Assembly: GCA_013396915.1 (NCBI GenBank)
Contig: VWZL01003405.1
Coordinates: forward strand, 62,479 to 126,478
Length of the DNA: 64,000 nucleotides
Direction of reading: 5' to 3'
From: Stercorarius parasiticus
Taxonomy: Eukaryota; Chordata; Aves; Charadriiformes; Stercorariidae
The position numbers were made by a program, and so were the translations under genes. Shown piece after piece: positions 25,701 through 36,772 of the stretch. Positions within the stretch are counted from its first letter, which is position 1, and every line of letters starts with the position of its first letter. The notes under the pieces are model-generated. The model did no database searches and was not told the origin of the DNA. It was given only the letters and a program-made list of their open reading frames with translations.

Positions 25701-28700
25701 CCCCATTACTGTGGAAGTAAATAGATGAATCGGCCACAGTTACACAGAAGCTTTGGCAGAGTTAGGGAGAGAATCTGTGTTTCATGTCTTCAGCTGCTTT
25801 TCCCTTTTCAATGCATGCCATAAAGTATTATGGACTTACACACCTATAATGCGTCACTACTTTATAGCTGCTAATTCCCCTGGAAAAGAGAAATGCACAA
25901 CCTTTGTAAATGCTGTCAATCTTGTATTCTTTTCAGACAAATCATAAAAAGATTATACTTCAGTTTGCTGCAGTAATAGCTTACAATACTGGTTTGCATA
26001 AAGAGGTTAATGCAATTAATGCAATGCTACTCTTGTCAGAATATGCTGCAAGAGATTCTCTAGCATGTTTTTGTCACTAAATCTATTCCAGTCTTACAAA
26101 TGGTAAATTTTAGAGATAAAGTAGATCATACATTAAATTAGATACATGCATTTCATATTAATATGACATATAAATATGAAATATGAATGTATCTTTTATA
26201 GCTTGTTTTACTGCAATTTTTGTTTTTCCTTAAATTATGTGCAACTCCCCCCGGACTTCTCTGCAAACACTTGAAGAGAGGGATGCAGTAAGGATTCATC
26301 TTGCAAACACTTCCTAGGCTCACTTCCTTTGGGAATAAATAGCAAAAAGTACATATTTCAGACATAGTGAAAATACAGACCTACACCTTTTGCAAATAGA
26401 ATATTTAATATCTGAAGCATCTCACTGTAGCATGTTGTCTCATTGTAGTTATTTTGATTTCAGGAATCGAAGTAACAGTTAAGCTGTTCATATTTTATAA
26501 AGGCTGTGTCCTAACTTCTGGTATGTTTAACAAAGATGTCAGTAATACCACAAAGATACTGGGCTACAGTTCACTTGGTATTTTTAGACAATAGCAGTGG
26601 CAATACTGCAGAAAAGGCAAGCACCTGGGATAATACGCATGCTACAAAAAGTCCTTTATACCATGTGTGGTACCAGCCCTGGTCATCTGGCGTTTCAGTC
26701 ACCAGCTCAGCAAAGCTTGATGGAGCCAATCAATGTGATTTTAAAGAGGGAGTTGAATAAGTACCAGTCTTCATTTTCTGCCAGTATAGGAGGCTACTGC
26801 TATTCTGGCCTTGAGCTAGCTTTTGAAGCAGCACGCAGTGAGCGCTTGAAGACATCTACACCTGAGCTAGCTCTGCAGATTCAGCTCCAGAGTATCAGCA
26901 GCTCCAGATCACTCCAAATACTCTACCTGCTTAAATGGTAATTTAAGGTGCAAAGGCCACCTTTCCTCCCAGATTTGACACTGGTACTTTGCTGACAGGT
27001 ACTTCCTACAGCAGGGTCTGTGTGGGAATGGCCACTGTAGGCAGCACAGCAGGCTGTGGAGTGACAGAGTTTTGGATACACACCTTGCCTCTGCCCCTGG
27101 TGGAGCAGCAAACCGGAGCAGTCATGTACCAGCTGATCTGCCAGAGCCTTGAAGAAGGCGATGGCATGAAGGGACAATGAGGAGCCTCACTGTTAATGGG
27201 TGGAGGGAAGGATAGCTCCTGAATTTGCCTGGGACAAATCCAGGCTTTTGAAAACAAGGGAATCCTTGAAGACAGGAGAAAACTTTGAAGCAGGGGGTAT
27301 GTGTTTGTGCTGCTTCATAGATAAACCTCTCCAGACAAGGGGTGTTGGCACAGAGGCAGAATACTGAAAACTCTGGGAAACAAAAACGTTGCTTCCAGTG
27401 TAGTAGTGAAACAGAAGACATGCAGGATTCTGAGAGAGAAATAAAAAGGAAGGCTTATTATAGAAGTACATAGAAAAATGATTAAATAAAGGGTTATGTA
27501 GCTGGCCACCATTATTCAGCATGTTTATGGACATACAAACTGGTTTTACAGAAATCTTTTATAATATTTTTTTTTCCTTCTGTAGTTAACTGCTCATTCA
27601 TCATTGAATCCAAGAGAACATTGATCTTTCCTTTTTATAGCACGTAAACTTTTGATAGTGATCTGGATACTGTGTAGTATCTCTGTACATCCCGCCTTAT
27701 CCTGTAATCAGATATGGACAGGGTGAGCAGTGCTTATGTTGACCTTTGCTGGCATATATATTGCTAAATATAGTTTTACACAATGAACTTCAAGGCACAG
27801 TTCATATGTCTTAAGTTATACGGTGGCAATACATATAGCAAAAATACCTGCATGTAGATTTGAGGGAGAAGCCTTCGTTTAATCTAAACTGGTCATTGCC
27901 ATATTTCTAAGTAACTGCTCTGGCCTAAAGAAATTTTCAGTTACCATTTGTGGGAAACAATTTACATTTCAAACCTTACCTGGAAGCGGTTGAGGCTTTT
28001 ATGCAGCGTCCTTGTGAATTAACCTGGGAAACCAAAAGATTAAGATGAAACTATCAGAGAAGATGGCCTTTGAGTACCGCACAGTGGCTACTTTGAAAAA
28101 GTGTTCACTCGGCACACATAGGCTGAAGACCCTGATGCATTAAGGTGGAAGTTGGTGGATGGCCCCAGTGCCTGTGCCTACGCTACTGCTTGTGACGTGA
28201 AATAGCCAGGCTTTTTAACAGCTTTGTTACTCTCATCCCATTTCTGAGGAGATGGAGGGAAAATTTTCAGCCTTGTCACTGCTTTGCTCAGGAAAGCTGT
28301 GGGCAGCAGCTGTAATGAAAGTTCTCTATGGATGTAAATGGTTTTATTGCTCTACATCCAGGACAAATTTGGTATGTCTGCTGTCGGGTTTTTTGTTGTT
28401 TTTTTGTTTTTTGTTTTTTTTTTTTTTTTAATTATAAGTAATTGTGCCAAGTAGACATACATTTATCAGATTTATCTTGGAAATAGTCTCAAATCAAAAG
28501 AATGGATTTGGTGCATGATCATTATGTTGAGCTGAGAGTTACATGACTTTATCCACTGGGATGCTAAATACATGCGTACTTAAACTAGAGAAGTTAAGTG
28601 CGGAAAACACTGGAACTGTGGAAGAACAGGCGTTACTTTGCAGTACCTAAGAGTTAACTGTGTGTCCATACTGACAGATTGTTACTTATCAATTTCCATC

Positions 28701-29425
28701 CTAGGTCCTCAATACAGCTGGAATCTGGCTTTCACTTCAGTTACCTCAGACACGTTACCAACACAAATCCCAGAATTTGGCCTAGTGCTGATTTATTTAT
28801 TTTTTTTTTAGTGCTTCATAAAATAATCTGCTTCAAAACATTGGCCGTGATATATTTTAAAGAGGATTAATAGCGGAATGTTGGGTTTGGTACTTCTGTC
28901 TTCACAGAACACAGTGACATCTTGTGGCAAGTCAAGGGATAGTGTAATTTTTTTCCAGACATATCCTAATTTCAGCTGGTTTACACATGAAAGTGAATAA
29001 ATTCTGGACAACTACTAATGCATTACTTATATCTGTAATATTCACTCTTTCAGAATTTTGTTTTAAGTACAGTTTTGTTTTAAATACTTTTCCATAGTGA
29101 AAAAGAGCAAGCCGTGGTTTCTACCATATTGCAAATGTAGAGTATTGCAGTTTATCGCTTCAGCTCGCCGATGTTCTATGGAAAACTTTCAGCTCCAGGA
29201 ATGTTCCTGCCCTGGTCTTGCTGATATAAGACTCTGAGAGTCAGCATTGCAAATGCTTTACTTGAGTTAGCCTGTCGTATGGCCAAAATTGTCAGGTTCC
29301 TTTTGATAAGAATGAAAAGAAAACACAGTAACTTTTTACCATAAGACATGAACTTTTCTTTTTTTCTATCTTCTTTTTATTTTCCTTTTTTTTAAATCTG
29401 AAACTACTTTTTTGTCTTTTTACAG
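19760..29425. other. AT-rich stretch without recognised exons, possible first intron
   Basis: Between the CpG island and the first kelch exon I found no open frame with splice signals or domain similarity. It contains poly-T and poly-A tracts near 22450 and 24790-24880, the long T tract at 28388-28430, and a possible conserved element around 24.6-24.8 kb. If the CpG island is the kelch gene promoter, this is its first intron. Confidence 0.5.
28388..28430. repeat. T-rich low-complexity tract
   Basis: Almost uninterrupted thymines broken by single guanines. It is typical of simple-sequence DNA and is a likely site of length variation. No function is visible. Confidence 0.9.
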
Positions 29426-29524
29426 ACCAAGCAGGGTTTAAGCCCTGTCCTTGATGTTTTGGGACCCTCCCCTGACATGGCTGTCCTTTGCAGTTGATAT
29501 TTGGATACAATCCTAGTTGGCAGG
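29426..29524 (+). promoter_or_regulatory. 5' leader of the kelch mRNA with two uORFs
   Basis: A very strong acceptor, a long pyrimidine run ending 'tctttttacag', opens the exon at 29426. The leader has two short upstream ORFs. ATG at 29454 opens a 20-codon frame ending at 29516. ATG at 29477, in strong context (G at -3 and G at +4), opens six codons and stops at TGA 29495-29497. That TGA is in the main frame, so the coding start must lie downstream. The main ATG at 29525 has A at -3. Translation control through the uORFs is inferred. Confidence 0.65.
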
Positions 29525-29687
29525 ATGAAAGGAAAAACTGCACACTGTGATTGGAAATCTGCACCCCAAAAGAAGCCCACTCCCTGCGATCGATATAAAC
29601 ACACTTGCATTATTTGCAGAGGATTTGTTTATCTGTATGGAGGGCGGAACACCACCAGTCTTAGTGATTTTTGGCGATACAATATAG
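29525..29687 (+). CDS. Kelch gene coding exon 1 (residues 1-54)
   Basis: It starts at ATG 29525, the first in-frame ATG after the TGA at 29495, and ends at a good donor (ATATAG|gtaagt) in phase 1. It encodes the short N-terminus and most of blade 1: DRYKHTCIICRGFVYLYGG, then a DFWRYNI strand. A weaker internal 'tttgcag' before GFVYLYGG was not used, because it would cut away the DRYKH half of the kelch motif. Confidence 0.85.
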
Positions 29688-32600
29688 GTAAGTTTGCCCC
29701 TTCTCTTGTATGTCAGGATTAAAGAGATTCTACATCCAGTCATCATGAAATTTGGGATACTTCGTAGTTAACAGATTATCCCCATTTAAAGTCTCTCCAT
29801 CAAAATGATGGATAAACTGGATTTTGTTCTTTGGGCAAATGGTGCGTGTTTGTTCCTCTTGCAGGTGTCCCAAAAAGTTTAGATTTCAGTTCAGTTCCTT
29901 TTTTTTTTTTTTACCAGAAATACTGAATAATTTAAAATATCCTAGTTCTAGCAATGGATATCAAGGACATAGCTTTATTCACTCTTTAACATGGGAATAG
30001 TTTATGCATGTAAAAGTGCACAGAGGGAACACATGAATACAATACCTTGTAAGATTGTATTAATAACATGCTATCAAATATGACACTGTATTTTTTGACA
30101 GAATGTATGGTGTTCCCTGTTTAATTGTTGTTGTTGGAATAAAACATAAAATTCTGCTGGGGTTAATGCTTATGGAATAGTTGGGGTTTGATGTAGGTAA
30201 CAGTATAGCATTAAAATAAAAGCAGTAACAAAATCAATTTCTATTGCATTTAAGAAAAAATGCACATACTTAATTTCAAGGGAAGCACCTCAGTCTTCTG
30301 AACTAACAGAGAGGAAAGATGACAAAACACTTAATTTTTGCCCATTGACTCTGGCAGTACAGACAATTCAAAGCTGTTCTTTTCACCTTTTCCCTAATGT
30401 TTATGTGTTGAGTGCACGGCTGTCTTAACTTCAGCTTTGGTTTATAGTGAAAAATGAATGGGAAATGCTGGATTGCTCAAGAGATGCTCCAGAAGAACTG
30501 GAAGAACATTCAATGGTGGCTTACAAGGTAGTAGGCAAAGATTTATATTGTCCATATCCTAATATTTTATTTCCTGCTATACAGTGAAATAAAATGCCGT
30601 AAATTATTATGTACTAAACCCAGACATACTAAACCCAGAAAACACTTTTGTGTCAGTATAATTCTGGATGTAGCTGTACCAATGTTTTGGAATCTTTCTG
30701 AATAAAGTGACAGTGTTTTAGCTTTGCAGCAGTGTGCATCTCCCTGATTTCCTCAGTCAACGCTCAGTACATAATAGTAATACAAAATAAAGACCTTGGC
30801 AGCACATTCTTTGACTTAGTTGTAACAGTTGCTCTGAATTCATTTGCATGATAAGCTACAGCATAAAAACATTCACTTAAGAACTTGCATAGAAGAGGGA
30901 TGGGGAAGAGAAGGCAAATAAGAATTCCAGCTTTGCCTGTGAGGGGAAGGCAGAATTTAGGATATCAGGAGCTGTGATGCAATGAAATCTTTCCACAAAC
31001 ATATATAATTTAATATTACCTGCACAATGACTCCGAGAGCTCCAGATCCACATCCCTCAAGCTGTCCCAGATTGACAAGGAAGTGAGTGGCTCTGGAATG
31101 CTGTTCCCGTTAAAACAGCACAGCGTTCATCAGGGTTTCTTACTGGGAGAGGATAAAGACATGATTAAAAGTTGATGGCTTTTTGCAGTTGCTTCTTGAA
31201 GTGTTTATAGATCATCATATGTGTTATTGTTAATTATATTTTGGTGATGGCAGCCTTTTCATTTAAGAATTGTTTTAAAAATTATTTTTATGCTGTATAC
31301 CTACCTGCAAGTGAAAAATGTTTTTGCATTTCACAGGGCACCCTGTATATTTTTGGTGGGATGGTGGATTCTGCCTTCACGCAAGCAAAAACTCCTCTCT
31401 GGATATATAACATTGGTATGATACACAATAGCCAGTCTCTTCCATGGGACATTCCAAGTCTATAGGTACTAATAAATAGTAAGAACGAAACTGTTTTCTG
31501 CTGCTTGTAACATAGCATTCCCTAGGCTTTCCAAGAAGTAAAGTGTGTGTAGAACTGTGTGCATATTTTCCCCCTAATATTAGGCTGTTAAGCTGTCAAA
31601 GACTGGGCTCTTACTTTAATTAGAAATTATTTTATGGGAAAGTTTTATGTGTTTTAAGGTCTCAGAATTTCCATTCCTTTCCCCCAGCCCTCCCTGAAGT
31701 TTAATATTTGATCATAAAACCCAATTATTATTATATATAATATTTTATAATATTTGAAGTTTTTTCCTAATGTTACATAAATTTTTAAAACTGAGCTTTT
31801 TGTTTTATTATGGAAGAAAGTAGATCAGTAAAGTATATCTCATTTTGTATTTTTACTGAAGAAATACATAAACTGGAAACAGCAATGATGGAACTGGAAA
31901 AAAGGGGGTATAATTAAATAAGAAGGTGGTAAATTAACATCAGCATTTCATAACACAGCTTGTTTTTTTCCCCTAAGAACAAACATTTGGGATCTCTTAA
32001 GTATGTATTTTAATTAAAGCAGTGCAACATTTGAATTTAATAGCAATGTCATATGCTATATATTCTCCTTTTGGAAATACTGTGTATAGTAGTGGCTGCT
32101 TATTTTGATGTCAGATGGAGAGGAGAGAGAGAGAGAGAGAGAGATTGATTACTTCTTGAGCCAGTAAATCCTGTGGCAAGACCAAGATTTAAGTTTCCTG
32201 GCCTGTTTTGCTACTTCACTGCGTAACCTTAAGTAAATGGGTGTTGTTTTAATCCTTTCTTTGTTTTCCACCATTTGTCTGAAATACTTACCTGCTGAAA
32301 GAACGGAGATCCTCAGACAGAATATATTTCATAGGAGAAAGCATCTTATTACTCATGGTGTTTATCAGTGAAAATTGGGAATTAGTTATTCAAAATTTGT
32401 TGCATGTCTAGTTCTTTCATGTTCATTATTTAAAATCTTTCCTGGCAAGTATAGCTTTTATTAATGTAAGCTTGCACTGCTTTCTCATTCTACCTCTGAT
32501 GCTGGGTATCTGATATTTCCACTCCTTCATGGTGATCATAGATCAGTGATTTTTTGACTGTTATTTGAGGACTACTTTTAAGGGATCTATGAAAAGGAGC

Positions 32601-35600
32601 AAGAAAAATAAGGCTGTTGTCATAAGGTTTACATAATAAATAGAAGGAGCCGTATATCCATTGGTAAATCTGGGGATTCTGCAAGTTTGGAAAATGATGA
32701 AAATCACAGATTATTTCTGCATTGTGAAATTTAGCTGTAGCAGACAGGATATATGGTATGGTATCTCTGTGATTCGATATCAGATAAGGGTACAGAAAAA
32801 TTATTTAAGCTATGTCTCCTGTAAGTCCCTTGGTACTGCTGTCTTAGTGGGAAGCGGATTTCTTCATCCTTGTCAGTGGAAAACACCAGGATAAGACTTA
32901 CTTGAAAATTAGATCTGTAATTTGAAAAATTAATGTTGAAGGAGTGTCCTCTTGTGGTCTGGGATATAAACTGCGCTTTATTAAAACAATCCCCTAGATT
33001 CTGCAAGATGGACAGAGTGCCGTAACGTACCAGCAGAGACTGAGGTAAGGAGCCAGGAAGTGGTGAATGTGTGAATCAAATGCCTGTTGCTTTGTTGATT
33101 AAACAGATTGCTTTGAAATATGTTCCCCCGAACAGTTCCAATCTTATCTCTTCAGAGACATGTGGCTATACTTTATTTCTTTGCACTTTCAATAACTAAG
33201 GCTTTTTCTTTGTTAAAACAGTGTTTAAAAATACTGCTCTGAAAATTTAAGTCCTATAGAAGAAGTTAAGTCCTCTACTACTGCTTCTGTTTTTCTGAAA
33301 TCCTTATGAAGAAAACTAATCTTAAACGGAATATTGCAACCATACATGAAGTCTGGGCTTTTAAAAGCAGCATTGTGAAAACAGATTGGCAGTCACACTA
33401 ATAAATTTTGAAAAGTGAAGTGCTGCAGCATTTTTCATTTCTTCAGTCTGAACACGTGGACTCGCCAAGATACTGCCACTTCTAAATGAAACCCCAGTGG
33501 AAGCTTTTATGTCTTGGTCTCATGACATTGGTTCTGTATCGCTACATATAAGGAATGACTTATTTTTTGCTACTGAAACTGCATCCTCACAATGTTACTA
33601 CACTATGAAATTGCACAAAACATTTAAGATGTGACACAGTTGCTACTGTGGTTACCTGTGCTTGACGAAGGAGTCAAGAGAAAGTTTGGGACTGCAGGGT
33701 CATTTTGCAGGGGGGAAGGTGTTATGTGGTTGCTGAAAGTTTGTTTATGTATGACAAACATGATGGAATTATGTATCAACTCCTTCTTATATATAGGAGT
33801 AAATGGTTTCTTGTAATTATTCTAAACTGAATATCGAGAATGTGCTTCCCTCCTCCTACTCCCCTCCCCCTTCCCAAAAAAACAGGCTATTTGAGAAGAA
33901 ACAACCAAAGAACAACAGAAGAACAAAACCAAACACTTGCTTTATATTTTGTTTCGGCTTTAGCTGGGCTTCCCCGGGTTTGGGTCCTTGAGGCTCAGCA
34001 GTGTTGAAAACTGCTACGGGTGCAGCGGGAACCACCTGGTTTCCTGCTGAGGGTCTGGGCATGGCCCGGCGCTTCTGGCGGGGCGAATCCGCACCAAGCG
34101 AGATGAGTGGGAGTTACTCTTGGGACTAAAGTTTCCTCAGTGTGGAAAGGCCGTGCTTTATGGTGGAAAGGTCTGCAACCCCCGTTATATTCCCAAGAGT
34201 TGACCGTTATATTTACAACGTGTCCTGAACCTATGCCTAGCAGTAGCTGTGAAAGCGGCGCTCCTGATGTGAGTGCAGACAGGAGGAGGCTGCAGACACA
34301 GGATGTTGTGGTGGACTTAAAAAGTGAGAGTTGCTTAGATTTGAGAATGGTTTGTATTTGCCTCCTACAAATTTTCAGTGGTGGGTTTATGTTGTATTTG
34401 CAAAGAAGTTTAACACAACCCAAAGCCATGGTTTTCATTACTTGGGAACATTCCCAAGATAGTCATTGCTACTGAGACGCCTTCATCTGTTAACAGTTTT
34501 TTGTCTTCTTATTAAACCATTTCAGAGCTCAGCACCAACTAACAGAAAAGGTCACAGTGCCGTAGTGTACCGTTCCAGCATGTGCATCTATGGGGGATAC
34601 TTCGGCATCAGAGGCATTTCACAGGAGTTTTGGACTTTCCATTTTGGTAAGCTAAAAAGCACGATAAGGCGTAAAAACGGTGACTGCTGCAGGACAGCGT
34701 GGCTTGCTCTATTAAGAAAATTCTTACCAGTAGAAATGTTGTAAGTTAGTTGTGGCTTATGTTTGGCAGCAGTTAATTGTGAATTCTGTCAATTAAATTA
34801 GTACCCATCTGATGTGAATTGGACTGTATTACACTGGAAGAAGTTTTGCAGTATTTGCCAGTTTTAGAGCTGAAAATCGGGGAGAATGTTTTGTTTAGTA
34901 TTCACTAAGTTCTTCAAGGATTACCAAAAACTTTCAGATGCAGCAGAGACCCTGACTTCAGCCTATTAATGCCATCTTTTGCATCTCAAATCTAGAACTG
35001 ACCATGGGGAGCCAAACCTTACAGGAGATGGTTTCATTAGCATATTCATCACTAATCCGGTGGTTGCAAACCAGATGATTCCCAGAGACTTCCTAAATGG
35101 ATAGCTTTTGTTATCTGGCGGCCATTCAGTCGCTATTTTGAAATGAATGATGGGTTTATCTCATCGTTCATTCCCTCACAGGGAGAATAAGCACAGACAT
35201 TAATGAAGGAATGTTTTTGTTGACTGATTTTCCTTCCTTACAGCCAGGAAATTATCTTTCCGTGTCAGAGTTAATGAATTAACAAAGCCATAGTAAAAAC
35301 TGCTCTGTAAATAAAATTTCCATGGCATCTGTCACATAGCATCTGACATTTTCATTAAAAGCTTATTTCAAAACTGATTTTTTAAATGCACTTTTTCAGT
35401 GTCAGAATTTAAGCAGTTAGCTTACGTTGTCATAAGCTTAGAGCAGAAACCCTTATTCTCCAACAGAATAGTTACTTTGTTCTTGAAACAAATCCCTTCT
35501 CGAATGCTAGGTACATCTATAGCATTTGGTACATCTGTAAATTAATATTTTGCTTTCAGATACAAGAAAATGGTTGTGCGTTTCCACCCCATCTCACCAT

Positions 35601-36772
35601 ACTGGCCCAGGACCTCGGCACGGCCACTCAGCAGTGGTTTATCATACGGGCATGTACCTCTTTGGAGGACTCATGGGGCTGAGTGAACAGAAGGACTTAT
35701 GGAAGTGGGACTTTGTAAGCAGCAGCTGGTCCAGCATCAGAACAAGGTAAACTATACTATTTGTTACACAAAATTAACACAGAAAGAGAGAATTAGTCTT
35801 ACCATTTGATAGTGCGTGCAGGCAGAGAGGGAGATGTTGCCCTTTTGGTGGTTGTAGGAACTGTTCAGATCAAGAAATAGTACCGCTGGATCCCTGGGGC
35901 TCCAGTTGGCTTTGCTTGGAAGAGCTGTTGGCAACGTGTTGATGCAGCTGTCAGCAGTGTCATTTTGATGTTCCAATGCAGCTGTTCAGACGTCATTCTC
36001 TTGAGTCAAAAGAAAAAGAGAGGCTAAAATCAGCGTCAGTTTTTTGGTCTCCCCTTAACTGCTGGTTTCTCTTACCTTTAGCCAAGGACCTGCTCCAGTG
36101 GTAGGTCATGCTTCAATAGTCTTCAAAGACTCTATGCTGATTTTTGGTGGAGGGATTTCAAATTCCAGTCCTAACAATGACCTCTGGAAGTATCATTTCC
36201 ATACGCAGACATGGAAGAAGCTAAGTAGTGCTACAAAGGCAAACTTTTCTCCTAAAATGTATCACAGCATCTTAGGAATTGGCGTTGATTTCCAATCTAC
36301 GTCAGATTTCACTAATACATTCCCCAGCCATTGGAATAGTAAGCAGAAGGACCATCACCAGCTGGTGACCATCCCAAAGCGGACTCGTTTTTGCAACTAC
36401 TTCCGTCACCAGCCTGCATACCGAGCGTTCAGCAACGAGGAAAGCAACGCCATCGAAATGAAAACCTTTAGCTTGCCTCTGGAGCCAGGGGGCTTTTGTG
36501 CATTTCAAACCACTTCAGAGGCAGAACTGGACCCAAACAGAGCAACGGGCATTTTGTCAAAGGACAAGTCTCGCTGTCTGTTTGTCTCTTCAGAAAAAGA
36601 GACTGTTGCTGCTGCTCAGACTGTGGGAGATGAGAAGGGAACCGACTGTCAGCACGCGAGCGCCGCAGATGAAGTTAGCAGCGATACCAACATGCTGCTG
36701 CTCATCAGGGGTAAACCTTTGTCCAGCTTCTCCGAGATCTCATTCTGGCAAATGGAGTTTGATAGCCTGTGA
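29525..36772 (+). CDS. Kelch-repeat beta-propeller protein, 455 aa, seven coding exons
   Basis: Coding exons are 29525-29687, 30448-30527, 31337-31415, 32998-33044, 34526-34646, 35560-35746 and 36082-36772. All junctions are GT/AG and keep frame, giving 1368 nt including stop. Five kelch motifs are visible. Their Gly-Gly pairs fall near residues 39-40, 88-89, 146-147, 199-200 and 248-249. Each is preceded by a [GS]H-x-(5-6)-aromatic stretch and followed by a Trp in the W-x-[KCRS] position (59, 112, 168, 220, 270). A sixth motif seems to start near 285 (MYHSILGIG) but lacks its GG. Kelch repeats fold into a beta-propeller that binds protein partners, often as substrate receptor of cullin ligases or as actin or GTPase scaffold. 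No BTB, F-box or transmembrane segment is present. The C-terminal 170 residues match nothing I recognise. I could not match the protein to a named vertebrate kelch protein, so no symbol is given. Confidence 0.9.
30448..30527 (+). CDS. Kelch gene coding exon 2 (residues 55-81)
   Basis: The acceptor is 'ggtttatag' and the donor 'TACAAG|gtagta'. At 80 nt it enters in phase 1 and leaves in phase 0. It carries the end of blade 1 (KNEWEMLDC, the conserved Trp) and the opening strand of blade 2 (EEHSMVAYK). Confidence 0.88.
31337..31415 (+). CDS. Kelch gene coding exon 3 (residues 82-107)
   Basis: The acceptor is 'gcatttcacag' and the donor 'AACATTG|gtatga'. At 79 nt it enters in phase 0 and leaves in phase 1. 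It encodes GTLYIFGGM, the diglycine strand of blade 2, followed by a longer loop and the PLWIYNI strand. Confidence 0.9.
32116..32144. repeat. (GA)n microsatellite
   Basis: About twelve consecutive GA units in the intron between the third and fourth kelch coding exons. Simple sequence, likely polymorphic. Confidence 0.95.
32998..33044 (+). CDS. Kelch gene coding exon 4 (residues 108-123)
   Basis: A small 47-nt exon with acceptor 'acaatcccctag' and donor 'ACTGAG|gtaagg', entering in phase 1 and leaving in phase 0. It encodes SARWTECRNVPAETE, the conserved Trp strand of blade 2 and a linker. It is too short for ordinary ORF detection. It is needed to keep the frame between its neighbours. Confidence 0.82.
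34526..34646 (+). CDS. Kelch gene coding exon 5 (residues 124-163)
   Basis: The acceptor is 'aaaccatttcag' and the donor 'CATTTTG|gtaagc'. At 121 nt it enters in phase 0 and leaves in phase 1. It encodes most of blade 3: NRKGHSAVVYRSSMCIYGGY, then SQEFWTFHF. Its GHSAVVY signature is almost identical to that of blade 4. Confidence 0.92.
35560..35746 (+). CDS. Kelch gene coding exon 6 (residues 164-225)
   Basis: The acceptor is 'ttttgctttcag' and the donor 'AACAAG|gtaaac'. At 187 nt it enters in phase 1 and leaves in phase 2. It finishes blade 3 (TRKWLCV) and contains all of blade 4: PRHGHSAVVYHTGMYLFGG, then KDLWKWDFVSSSWSSI. Confidence 0.93.
36082..36772 (+). CDS. Kelch gene last coding exon (residues 226-455)
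   Basis: The acceptor is 'ctcttacctttag', entering in phase 2. The exon reads open for 230 codons to TGA 36770-36772. It starts with blade 5: GPAPVVGHASIVFKDSMLIF, GG, then NDLWKYHFHTQTWKKL. A partial sixth motif may follow (MYHSILGIG). After that comes a basic patch (PKRTRFCNYFRHQPAYR), an acidic and serine-rich low-complexity stretch, and an ordered-looking end (SFSEISFWQMEFDSL). The tail has no domain I recognise. Confidence 0.92.

Noticed and set aside
29601..29606. Internal 'tttgcag' as acceptor of the first kelch coding exon
   Set aside because: Using it would remove the DRYKHTCII half of blade 1, which fits the kelch consensus well and is open from ATG 29525.
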